Source: Diospyros lotus | Taxonomy: Eukaryota > Streptophyta > Magnoliopsida > Ericales > Ebenaceae | DNA: 64,000 nt | Assembly: GCF_014633365.1 (NCBI RefSeq) | Contig: NC_068352.1 | Coordinates: 5,138,393-5,202,392, forward strand | Direction of reading: 5' to 3' | Shown here: piece by piece, positions 21,783 through 33,700 of the stretch | Layout: each line of letters starts with the position of its first letter | Position numbering within the stretch: the stretch's first letter is position 1 | Position numbers and translations under genes: made by a program | The notes under the pieces: generated by a model | Told to the model about the DNA's origin: nothing | Seen by the model: the letters and a program-made list of their open reading frames with translations, nothing else | The model's database searches: none

Positions 21783-24700
21783 CATGAAGATGGTGAAAAT
21801 AAAATCCTTCATGCTAAACCACTTTCAACTTGGCATAGGCAAGAAGTTAAAGAAATGAGCCTTTATGATCCAGCATTCCATTTTACCTCTTTCATAGACA
21901 TGTCTGATGATTATTAAAAACAGTAAGAACTGAATGTTACAATGCCATGCAATGAAAGTGCAGATTTAAACTGCAGTATTGTTAACAATACAAAATATAC
22001 CACACTGAGAAGGAGAGAACGATTTTGCAGATAGAGTGATAGCCTTTTGATTTGCTGGAGTTTGAGGGACGTTTTATTGAGATTGAAAGAAGAAAGAGGG
22101 TGAGACGTTCTATGGAGGTGTCAACCAATGAACTATTGCAGATACGCATAATACATGACAAAGTGTAATCCACTAACTGGAAGCTGGGTACAAGGGATGC
22201 TTTCAGCTCTGAAGATATGCCGCCAATGGGTTGACGCCATGAGAAACCGCCACCCAGGGGGCAGGGGGTTGTTGGTTGGTAAGATATATAGCGGTTGCTG
22301 GAGGATGGATTAGTTTTGGCTTCACATACTACCGCATTGTCATTTTAGGAGCCAGATTCCTATCTACAAATAGCCAAGGTGACACCATGACCAGAGTTAA
22401 AGCTGAGGGTCTTTGATGGGGGTGGGGATGGAGAAAATCTTTCTTGGTCACTCACTAATAGAAAGTTGGGGGTTGGTGTCCAAATGCAAACAAGATCAGA
22501 TCTGCTGCTGCTAGATGCTGTGAGCCCCTACTGGAGAGGGCATGTGGGATCCTTGTGAAGCTTTTTATCTCTTCACCTTTCTGCAGAATGGGGAAAATAG
22601 GGTTGAGCCTTTTAGTTTCAGAATCATCTGATGAAGCTATATGATGGTCACCCACTGGAGGACGAAGCCCTAACAATGATGATGAAAATGTGGTATGGAC
22701 ATTAGGGTTCTGAGGCTAGCAGCCATCTATCTATGGAGGATAGAGGCTTTCGAGCAATAGGAAACAGACATGGGGGCTTCTTGGGCCTGGATAAGGTGTT
22801 GTTCAAGGACCATTCAGATGGGCACCAATGAAGTCCATTCTAGCCTCAATCAAAGCGAAAGCTGGGGAATTGTTGATGTAGAACCAGAAACAAAACCAGA
22901 CCAAAAGAAAAGAACCCAATAACACAAAACTCAAATATGTTTTCCAATTCAATAATCAAAGCTGTCCCAACAAACACTGAGTCATACAGGCTTCCAACAA
23001 AACCTATTTAGAAAAAGGAAGTAACTAAAATGAAAGAAATAAATGACCTGTTAGGAAACAGAATAAATTTATGCCTAGAGTAGAGTTTATTAAATTCCTA
23101 CATTTAGGTGGTCCTCCATGAGTGGAGATTTGAAATGCAAATCTGGGTTGAATTGTGGGCCTGACAGAGGGCAAAGGGCATAAGATTAGGGAGCAGAAGT
23201 CACTGGTCAAAGGCAACAAAGACAGGCAGCCTGGCCTGCCATGGTTGGTGAAGACAAAGGCTCCACAGATTCCAGTGAGCATAGCCTAGACACGCTGAAT
23301 GTGATAGGGCAAGGTTTGATTGGATGCCTTGAGACTTGTAAAGGCTGGTCAGGGAAGAACAGGTCAGCAGCATAGATGGGGCAGCTGAAGATCAGAGTTG
23401 CAGCAGCGATCAGAGGACAGACAGACAAGGGTCAGACAGGTTTTAAAAGTACTGTGTTGGGTGCTCTGTGAGCTGGATCTGGGGCTCTGGACAGCAATGC
23501 ATCCTGGGGAAAACTCGGTCCCCCTAATCCCAAGGCCTTGAACCCCACACTTGGAGAAAAGCTAGCGAACAGTAAATGGGAATTCACATATGCCACAACA
23601 AAGCCTTTTCATAAAGTCCAAGGGCCAGAACTCAGAAGGGGAAACACCTGGCCCTTTTTAAAAGCCCATGGGTCAAAAATATAAAAGGGAAATCAAGGGG
23701 ACTCAGAAAGGGCTGAACCCAGCTCTCCTGGTTTTATTATTCAACAGGCAGTGAAGAATGCGTTTGCTCTCAGTTTCTGTGCCAGAAAAAGAAAATGGCA
23801 GGTGCTCTCAAAGAGATTTTGGAGCAGGCGGCAGTCTAAAAGCATAAGAGCTGGCAGGAGGTGTAAATTGCAACATTCTTGAAAAGGGGATTACACATAA
23901 CACAGAATTTTTCTTTTACCTTTAGCTTCAGAGGTTGCTCGAAACACAGGAGGCTCTTTCTGGGGGAAATTGCTCAGTTGAAACAGAGACAGCTTACTCA
24001 CAAAGGGACCAAGAAGCTAATCCAGAGAACCAAACACTGCACAGGTATAAGGTAAAATGGTTCCCTGACCTTCAGGGGGTCAGTAGTATAGGGGAGTTAC
24101 ATGATTCCAATTCCTTCTATTCTCGTTTTGATGAGTCAACATTGGAGGGGCCTTTCAAGCTGGGTATAGTTGGGGCCAGGAATCAGCATTTTCGTAGTCT
24201 TGGACTGAGATGAGACCTTGACCAGGGAGTGCAGTGAGGATGAGCGTTAGTCAAGGGAGGGGTTGAGAGGTGGCACTAGGGGTGGGAATCTCGTTAGTAG
24301 GCGGGCAGATTTTCCTAAAGGAGATTTGGTAGCTCTTGAGGATTCCCTGGCGTTACCTCTAGCCCTTGTTGGACGTAGGCATACGAGTAACCAGAAGTGC
24401 TAATCGGGTGCTTAATCTATTTTTTCCCTCTAAGGAGAGGGAAATATCTGAATGGCAGTTAAAAAGGATCAAAAAGTTGTCTCTAGATGGGAGCAAATTG
24501 GAGGCCTTTGACCTCTTAAGAAAGTTTTATCTTAGTCAAGAGAATGAACAGGAACAACTAACTAGGAGGAAAACTATGTCAGTTTTAATAAATGATAGGA
24601 AGTTGAAAAGATTAATTTCAAGGTGTGAACTATAGACAAGGGTCAGGTAGCTTTCAGAGGAGAAAAGGAGCAAGGCAATAGACAATGGTTGGCTTTCTTT

Positions 24701-27700
24701 CTTTTAGATGATATTGGCAATCTCTAGAAATGTGAGAAGGGGTCTCAACAACTTTGGGAAAAGAGTGAGTATTAAGACCTGACTCGTGCGGTCAGGTCCT
24801 GTCAAGGGGAGCCCTATAGAAGGCTATCAGTGGGTTTCAGATGAGTCTGGTTAATTTAATATTTTTTAGGGTGTGGTAGGGGGGCAGGATAAGTTTTTGG
24901 CATGATAGGTGTTGTTTTCAAGGCCCTTAGGAGAAACTCTTTCCCAGACTTAATAAGGTGGCTTCTAATAAGGATACCTTAGTGGTTGATTCATTTGCTA
25001 TCACTCCTAGTTGAATAGTGTGGTCCATAGAATTTAGGCAGAATTTTCAGGACTGGGGAGTAGACTCATTATTGACTTTTTTAAACTTGTTCCAGGGTAG
25101 TTCACGGGACAGGGAAGGACAGATTGGTGTGGAGTCCATCATGAAGGGAGACCTTTACTATTTATTCCTTTATGTGAACTTTGTGAAAAAGCTCCCCAGA
25201 CTTCCTTTAGAAAGTGGTGTAGAAAACAAGTACCCTTCCCAGATTTTGCTTTCTTTGAATGAACAACTAGCTCAGAGCCATTTTAACCATTGATAATTCC
25301 ATCTAGAAGACAGACACAGAATATATATTCTGGAGTGAAGGAGAAGGTGCTGCTGATAACAGAGAAATACGCCTAGATGACTATTCCATTGTGTTTGGAG
25401 GTGAATTTTCCAGGAAAGGAACAGGTGAGTGTTTGAAGATTTGGGGAGTTCAATTTTGTGAATGAAGAGTTCAACAATTTTTATCTGTAGGCTTCACTGA
25501 TGACAAACTCTCCTTTTTGTTGTACAATTTTTGAAATTTTCCCTTTGCTTCTTAACTTCGAGTGGGAAATCCTGGTTTCCTGCTCATTCTTTTCTATAGG
25601 GTACACAGCTGCTTTGGCAATTTTTGGACAGGCAAGATTCCCCCCAAAAGGTGTATTTTCTACATACGTACCTACACACACGTACACACACTAAAAATGA
25701 AAAAAAAGAACTACTTAAAGCCTTACCTTCCAGTCAGAATATATTAATGTCTCATTTAGGTCCAATACAAGAGTGAAAACATGCTGCTCCATTGGGTGCA
25801 AATCTGGTAGGAGCTTATCTGAAGATGGTTCAGTATAACCCTATAATGCATGAAGATTTAAATACATTGAGAAGATTCAACAGATAAAAATAGAATAGAC
25901 AAAGAAAAATAGTAATGATGCAACACAAATTAAGCTACTTACTCGAACTTGTTCCTCGGCCAGCTTCCTCAGATCTAAGTAAAGTTCCGCTAACTTAGCA
26001 GGCACTAAATATCAAGAAAATAAATTTGTGTTATGATGGCAATTAATAGTAATAATAGCATGTTAACTATGATGATGATAAGGAACAACAAAGGAAGTTC
26101 TGCACCCAAAATTTCAAGCAGTGGCCCAAAAGATACATTGACATGTTTCACGACCTCAACCACATCATCAGTCTCAACTACATATACCCCCTTCTGTAAA
26201 AACTTAGCAATGCTCCAGCAAATTGTCTGAAGCTCCCCCTATCATCTATGAATTTGAGAAAGCATGCCTTCCCCTGTGGCAGGGGTGTTATGATTTCAAA
26301 CCCTGACAATAAGTCAGGAAATGCTAGAAATTGGGGAAAAAAAGTTTCAGTAACAGATGTATTTACCATTTGACAAGAAGACTATACCCTCCCCCCCCCC
26401 CCCCCCCCCCCCCCCTTCCTCCTCCTCTTTGGTAGGTAAAAACAATGAAGAAAATTTTAATAGCAACAGTTATTTTGTTTCCAAATTTGGAATATGTCTT
26501 GACAACCTTTTAAGTCTACTTCTTGTCAGGACAAAAACAAGAAGTTTAGAATTCTGTATACAATAAGTGAATTCATTATTTGCTATGTTAAAAGGAAAAG
26601 GGAAAAATAATAAGAAGAATACAATGCTTATCTGAAAGGTAGTTCCGTTAAGCTTATTGTTGTGGGTGAAGCATCAAAACGCTGCCGTCTTGATTGGAGG
26701 GCAAAGTCGGCAACCTCAGCTGCCCATTCTGGACGGCTGATTGGAGGGCCACTTGGCAACCATCAAGGTAGCCTCCCTCTGCCCGACGCCTTTATTTGTC
26801 CTTTGGCCTCTTTCTGTTAATCGTGATCTACGATCATGTTATGGTTGTGGATGCTCCCTTTATTTGGTTCAATCTTAGCCACCCAATACTCATATAAATG
26901 CAACAGTGCCTCAGGATGATAAGTAGAACAAGAAAAATCGCTGAAAAGAAAAGGGAAAAGAGGGAGATCAATCAGTAAGGGTTTCATTTGTGCGATCAGT
27001 GTCTTTGTTCTTGTATCTCTCTATTCTTGGTGTAATCGTTGGTTCTTAGGTTTGCTTCTAATCAATATTTGATGATTGTGAGGCTATTTTCTTTAGAAGA
27101 AACTTTGATGTACAGTGTATGTTCGGATCTTTGTAACCCTACTCGATATAGTGCAGTGAGCTCTTTCTTACTAAGCTCAACGTGGACATAGCCATTTGGG
27201 TGAACCACGGTAAATTTTTTGGTATCCTTTTTTTCATTCCTGTTTATTGTCATTCTGTTTTTGCTTGCGGTTCATTTTATCTCATAAGTGTGAGAATGGT
27301 CTTTTGATCTGCCGAACCTCTTTCAGATTTTGTAAAGTTTGTTTAATCTGGTTAGAGTCTTCCTCTCGACTCAACAGTGGTATCAGAGCTCGGTTTCATA
27401 AATCGTGCTCTAGGGTTTGACTCAGAATCCGGGTCATTTGATTTCTATGTTTGGGTGTCTTTGTTCTTTGCTCTGTAAAGTAAACCAAGGCTGTAGGGTT
27501 TCTTTGATTCTCGGTCAGTGGGTGTGTGCTGAGAGAATCTTAATCTAGAGGTCTAGGTTACCTTCGTGCAAAGCGAAGATAGCGTCCACCCGATTTGAAA
27601 TCGGAATATTTGACAGGAAAGGAGACTTCGGTAGTTGGAAAAAGAAGATGAGAGTCTTACTCTCTCATCACAAAGTGCTGATAGCACTAGAACCTGATGA

Positions 27701-30700
27701 TCGGAAATGATCTATAGACCAGATCGCTCGAACTGAGGAAATCAGAGAGGAGGCTTACAACCTCATATTTCTTCATCTCAGTGATAGCGTCATATGGAAG
27801 GTAGATGGTATGTCTAACCCTATTGATCTCTAGAACAAGTTTGATTCTCTATTTTCTATTATGACTGCTCCTAATCTTATATATTTAAAAGACATGTTGT
27901 TTAACTTCAAAATGGATATCTCTAAATCAATGGATGAAAATGTAGATGAATTTACTAGATTAGCTCTATTGTTAAGAGGTACTGACCAAGCATTGGGAGA
28001 CACCAGTGAGGCAATGATTTTATTAAATTCGCTGCCTGATGAATATGATGTTGTTAAACATGCATTACGTTATACTGGTATAGTTCCTAGCTTAGATCTT
28101 GTAATCTCGGGCATTAAAGCAAGAGAACTTGAATTAAATACATCAAAGAAATCTGGTAATAATCTGTTTGTGAAAGCTAAAAGTGATAAAAAGAATCACA
28201 TAGGGAATAGTGATCAATCTAGTGGAACAGGGTTTAAGGGGAAGAAAAATGATAAGAAGGGAAAACAAAAAACAAAATGGAAGTGCTACCACTATGGAAA
28301 AGAGGGACACATCAAAAAATATTATTATGATTTTATTAGAAAACAGAAACAAGGGGGTAACACAAATGTAAATGCAGGTAGTTCAAACTGTCTAGCTGAA
28401 GTTCTTACTGTCTCTAGCTCATCTATTGAAAATGAATGGGTAATGGATTCCGATTGTTCTTTTCATATGTGCCCTAATAGAGAATGGTTTCAAAACTTTA
28501 ATCAAAAAGAAATTGGTACAATTTATATGGGTAATAATCAATCATGTAGTGTACAAGGAATTGGTAATATACCTTTAAAACTACATGATAACAAAGTAAG
28601 AATTCTAACTGATGTAAGGTATGCACCAGGCTTAAAGAGAAACTTAATATCTCTAGGCACTCTTGATGAGTTAGGTTTTTTTATATAAAGCAGATAATGG
28701 TTTCATGCATGTTCTTAAAGGTGATAATCTAATCCTGTCTGGCACCAAGAAACATGGTTTGTATATTTTAAATGGTTGCTATTATCCTTCTGTTAATATG
28801 CATTCTGCTTGCATTATAAAATCTAATGAGACATATCTATGGCACTTGAGACTTGGTCACATGAGCCTGAAAGGTCTACTGGCACTAAAAAACCAAGGCT
28901 ACCTTGGACTAGTGTCTGCCGGATCCTTGGATTTCTGTGAGCCATGTATTCTGGGCAAGCAACACAGGTTGAGTTTCCATCAAGGGACTCACCTGGCGAA
29001 GGTATGCCTAGAATACCTGCATGCTGATTTGTGGGGACCTTCCCAGGTTCCCTCCCATGGTGGTCACAGGTATTTCCTTTCCATTGTAGATGATTACACT
29101 AGAAAAGTTTGGGTATTCTCGCTAAAAACCAAGGATTAGACATTAGAAAAATTTAAAACATGGAAGATTTTAGTAGAAAACCAAATTGATAAGAAGATTA
29201 AGGTGTTAAGAACAGATAATGGATTGGAATTTTGTAATAGAGAATTTGATGCATACTGTAACTCACAAGGCATTCTGAGGCATAAGACTGTTAGAAATAC
29301 ACCCCAATAAAATGGGGTGGCTAAAAGAATGAATAGAACCCTACTTGAAAATGTTAGGTGCCTTCTTTTTACCTCAGGTATGCCTAAATCCTTTTGGGGT
29401 GAGACTCTTTCAACTGCATCTCACTTAATCAATAGAAGCCCTTCAACAGTGCTAAACTTTAAATGCCCTAAAGAATTTTGGACTGGTAAGAAAGTAAATT
29501 TTGAATACTTAAAGAGTTTTTGGTTGTGAGGCATATCCTCGTGAATCTAAAGGAAAGTTAGAATCTAGATCCAAAAAGTGTGTGTTTATAGGCTACCAAG
29601 AAGGTACTCGGGGATATAGATTATGGGATAGGCATTCAGGTGGAGTTAGAATAATCATTAGTAGAGATGTCATATTCAATGAAACTAAATTCCCTTGTAA
29701 GCTAACAAACACAGATGAATCTAATGATAAGGAAAAACTAGATGATCATACTATTCTAGAGGATACTCAAATTCAGGTGGAGCAACCAGCTATAGGTAAT
29801 AACATGTCTAGTGCTCCAGCCACCCTTGAACCAAACCATGGGGATGTTTCATCCCCTACTAATCATACCTCTGATCACACTTCTGATCAAGAGGAACAAA
29901 CAGATGACCCACAAATTGAGGAGTAACAAACTAGTGTTCCCCAACAGGATCTAAATGACTATCAACTAGCTAGGGATAGGAGCAAGAGGGCAGTGAAACC
30001 ACCCTCTAGATATGCATATTCAGATTTAGTGTTCTGTACTTTGGTTGCTGGGTATGAATTGAGGGATAGTAAGCCTTTTACTTTTGAGGAGGCTATCAAC
30101 TCTCAAGACAGTGTTAAATGGCAGCAAGCCATGGATGAAGAAATGGCATCTCTTGCTGCAAATAGAACTTGGGAACTTGTTCCCGGACCAAAGGATCAAA
30201 AATTAATCCAATGTAAGTGGCTGTACAAATTAAAGGAGGGTATGTCACCCTCTGAACCAATTAAATACAAGGCAAAGTTTTTAGCAAAGGGTTTTACCCA
30301 AAGAGAGATAATAGATTATAATGAAATATTTTCTCCAGTTGTCAAGTTTAAAACTATCCGGTTAATGCTAGATGTTACTATTCACTTTGATTTAGAACAA
30401 CTAGATGTTAAAACTGCCTTCCTGCATGGTGACTTGGATGAACAAATATATATGGTTCAGCCTGTTGGATATACTAACTCAATTAAACCTCAACATGTTT
30501 GTTTATTAAAGAAATCATTGTATGGCCTAAAACAGTCACCTGGACAATGGTATAAGAAATTTGACTATTTTGTTTCAGAAATTGGCTTTGTTAGGAGTCA
30601 GTATGATAATTGCTTCTATTTTACCCTTTCTGATATTCATATTTATTTGTTGCTATATGTAGATGATATTCTGTTAATTAGCAAATCCAAGTCCAAAATC

Positions 30701-33700
30701 AATGAATTAAAATCTATGTTAAATATGAAATTTGACATGAAGGACTTAGGACATGCTAAGAAAATTCTAAGAATGAAAATAGAAAGAAATAGAAGCAATT
30801 TCAGTTTAAAAATACAGCAACATGATTACTTGTTAAAGGCTGTGCAAAGATTTGGTATGAATAATTGTAAGTCTATATCGGTTCCTTTAGTTGGTCATTT
30901 CTTGCTTTCAAAAACTCAATGTCCCACTTCAAATTGTGAAATCATTAAGATGGAAAATGTACTTTATGCAAATGCCATAGGAACCATTATGTATTCTATG
31001 ATTAGTACCAGTCTTGACCTTGCTCATTCAATTTCCTTACTAAGTAGATACATGTCAAACCCTGGGAAACCTCATTGGGATGCCTTGAAATACTTGTTTA
31101 GATATATAAATGGTTCTATTGACATTGGTTTGTGTTATAAAAGAAGATATGATAATCTTGATCTTGTAGGATATGTAGATTCAGATTTTGCAGGTGATAA
31201 AGACTCCAGGTAATCCACTACAACTTACTTCTTTACATTGGGAGGTAACTGCATCAGTTGGAAGTCACAATTGCAGCCTCTGGTTGCATTATCTTCCACT
31301 GAGGCAGAGTACGTGGCCATCACTGATGTCTTTAAAGAAGTCATATGGTTTCAAGGCCTCCTGAGGGAAATCAATTTGCTTCAAAGCAAAGTGGCGGTGT
31401 TCTCGGATAGTCAAAATGTTATCCACCTCTGTAAAAATCCGATATACCATGAGAGGACTAAGCACATTAAGGTAAAGTATTACTTTGTCCAAGAACTGGT
31501 AACAAGTGGAACTGTGATTATTAAAAAGGTTTCAACCGAGGATAATCCAGCTGATATGGGGACCAAGACTTTGATTGCAGCTAAGTTCAAGCACTGCTTG
31601 AGTTTGTTGTACATTGAAGTCAGTTGATCCTTCAGCTGACAAGAGCTATGATGGTAAGAAATTGAAGCATGCTGCATTATCTTTTGGGTATTGGGATCCT
31701 CCTCCTCTTGATGCATCAAGGTGGAGATTGTTGTGGGTGAAGCATCAAAACGCTGTCGTCTTGATTGGAGGGCAAAGTCGGCAACCTCAGCTGCCCATTC
31801 TGAACGGCTGATTGGAGGGCCACTTGGGAACCATCAAGGCAACCTCCCTCTGCCCGACGCCTTTATCTGTCCTTTGGCCTCTTTCTGTTAATCGTGATCT
31901 ATGATCATGTTATGGCCGTCGATGCTCCCTTTATCTGGTTCAATCTTAGCCACCCAATACTCATATAAATGCAACAGTGCCTCGAGATGGTAAGTAGAAC
32001 AAGAAAAATCGCTGAAAAGAAAAGGGAAAAGAGGGAGATCAATCGGTAAGGGTTTCATTCGTGCAATCAGTGTCTTTGTTCTTGTATCTCTTTGTTCTTG
32101 GTGTAACCGTTGGTTCTTAGGTTTGCTTCTAATCAATATTTGATGATTGTGAGGCTATTTTGTTTAGAAGAACCTTTGATGTACAGTTTGTATGTTCGGA
32201 TCTTTGTAACCCTACTCGATATAGTGTGGTGAGCTCTTTTTTATTGAGCTTAACATGAACGTAGCCCATTTGGGTGAACCACAGTAAATTTTTTTGTGTC
32301 CTTTTTTTCATTCTTGTTTATTGTCGTTCTATTTTTGCTTACGGTTCATTTTATCTCCTAAGTGTGAGAATGGTCTTTTGATCTGCCGAAGCTCTTTCGG
32401 ATTCTGTAAAGTTAGTTTAATCTGGTTAGAGTCTTCCGCTCGGCTCAACACTTATTTTTGACAAGCTAGAAGGATATCAATCAGAGAACAAAGCAAAATC
32501 ACAAAGGAATAAACGTTACCACAAAAGTATAAGAGCTAAATGCTTGACAAGTATTATGAATATAAAAGTTGTTTAAGGACCTCACCAGTCATTGCACCAG
32601 AGTAGATCAAAGCTTGGAATTTCTGCATGAATGATTGGTAATACCATGTTAACGTTCTGATCAATCACCTTTCAAAAACACTAAGCAACATTATCTGTTG
32701 TATCACAATGAAAAGATTCAAAAGATATACACATGTCATATAGACAAACACATGTCAAGTTAGTATAGATGTCCAATTAGGGCATTAAAAGCAAGGGCTG
32801 GTATTGAGTACTAACATGTAAGCTTCTAGAAAATTGGCATGCATATTAAAACATCATAATCAAAGTTTCTTCTTGCTCTTCTCTCTCCCTTTCTGCTTCT
32901 GCTAATGGGCTTGGTGGGGGTGACACCAACCAGGTAGCGGAAATCATTAGAATAATCACTGATGGAAATCATTAGAATATTAATTTTGTTAGGAGTTCTA
33001 TTTTTAACAGGTAGCGGACCCCACCTAGTGGGATTAAGGCTTGGTATGATGTTGTTGTTTCTATTTTTAACAAGATTTGAAACAACAACAATAACAACAT
33101 ACCAAGCTTCCCTTCCTCCCTCCCTATCTCTCTCTTGTCCATGGTTACAAATGCATCTGGAGATGGATAACAAATGTTTGCTAGGAATGTATTTTATGTC
33201 AAAGGAACACAATCACCAATAATAACTTGGAACATAAAATGAACAAGTGACAAGTTACACACATCAAGAGCAGATGCATCATCCTCTACGGTATAGTTTG
33301 CACGTGCATGCAAAGCCTTTGTCTTCTGATCGACTTCATCCAGCGTATATGCTGCAAAATGGAGGCCAAATCAATTTATTTATAAAGAGGATCAAACAGA
33401 GAATATCACTTCTGATAAAATCATTATGTGTAACCACCTACAAGGTTTATTTTGTTCAATCAGTTTTCGATCCCTATCATCCGTTTCACATCTGGGAGTT
33501 ATTCAGTCAATCCATCTCAAAAACCAATAGCTGGACTACCAACCAATGATAACAAAGATTGAGACATTCAAGTGTAGGCATGATATCCAATGTCAACACA
33601 TACAACACAACATGAATAGATAACAAATATAACTATTACATTTTTAAGGCTCCAATTTGCAGTGTCACTGTCAATCCTTTGGCCCACAAATATGAAATGT

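Larger units (their letters stand above)
26658..32450 (+). mobile_element. Complete Ty1/copia retrotransposon (5793 bp) in TIM50 intron 3
   Basis: Two LTRs (26658-27376 and 31729-32450) begin TGTTGTGGG and end CTCAACA. The target duplication CTTAT lies at 26653-26657 and 32451-32455. A primer site and a polypurine tract (about 31719-31728) are in the right places, and gag, protease, integrase, reverse transcriptase and RNase H follow in copia order. By eye the LTRs differ at roughly one base in 20-25, so the insertion is fairly young, yet the coding region carries several stops and frameshifts. It is antisense to TIM50 and removable with the intron. Confidence 0.97.
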
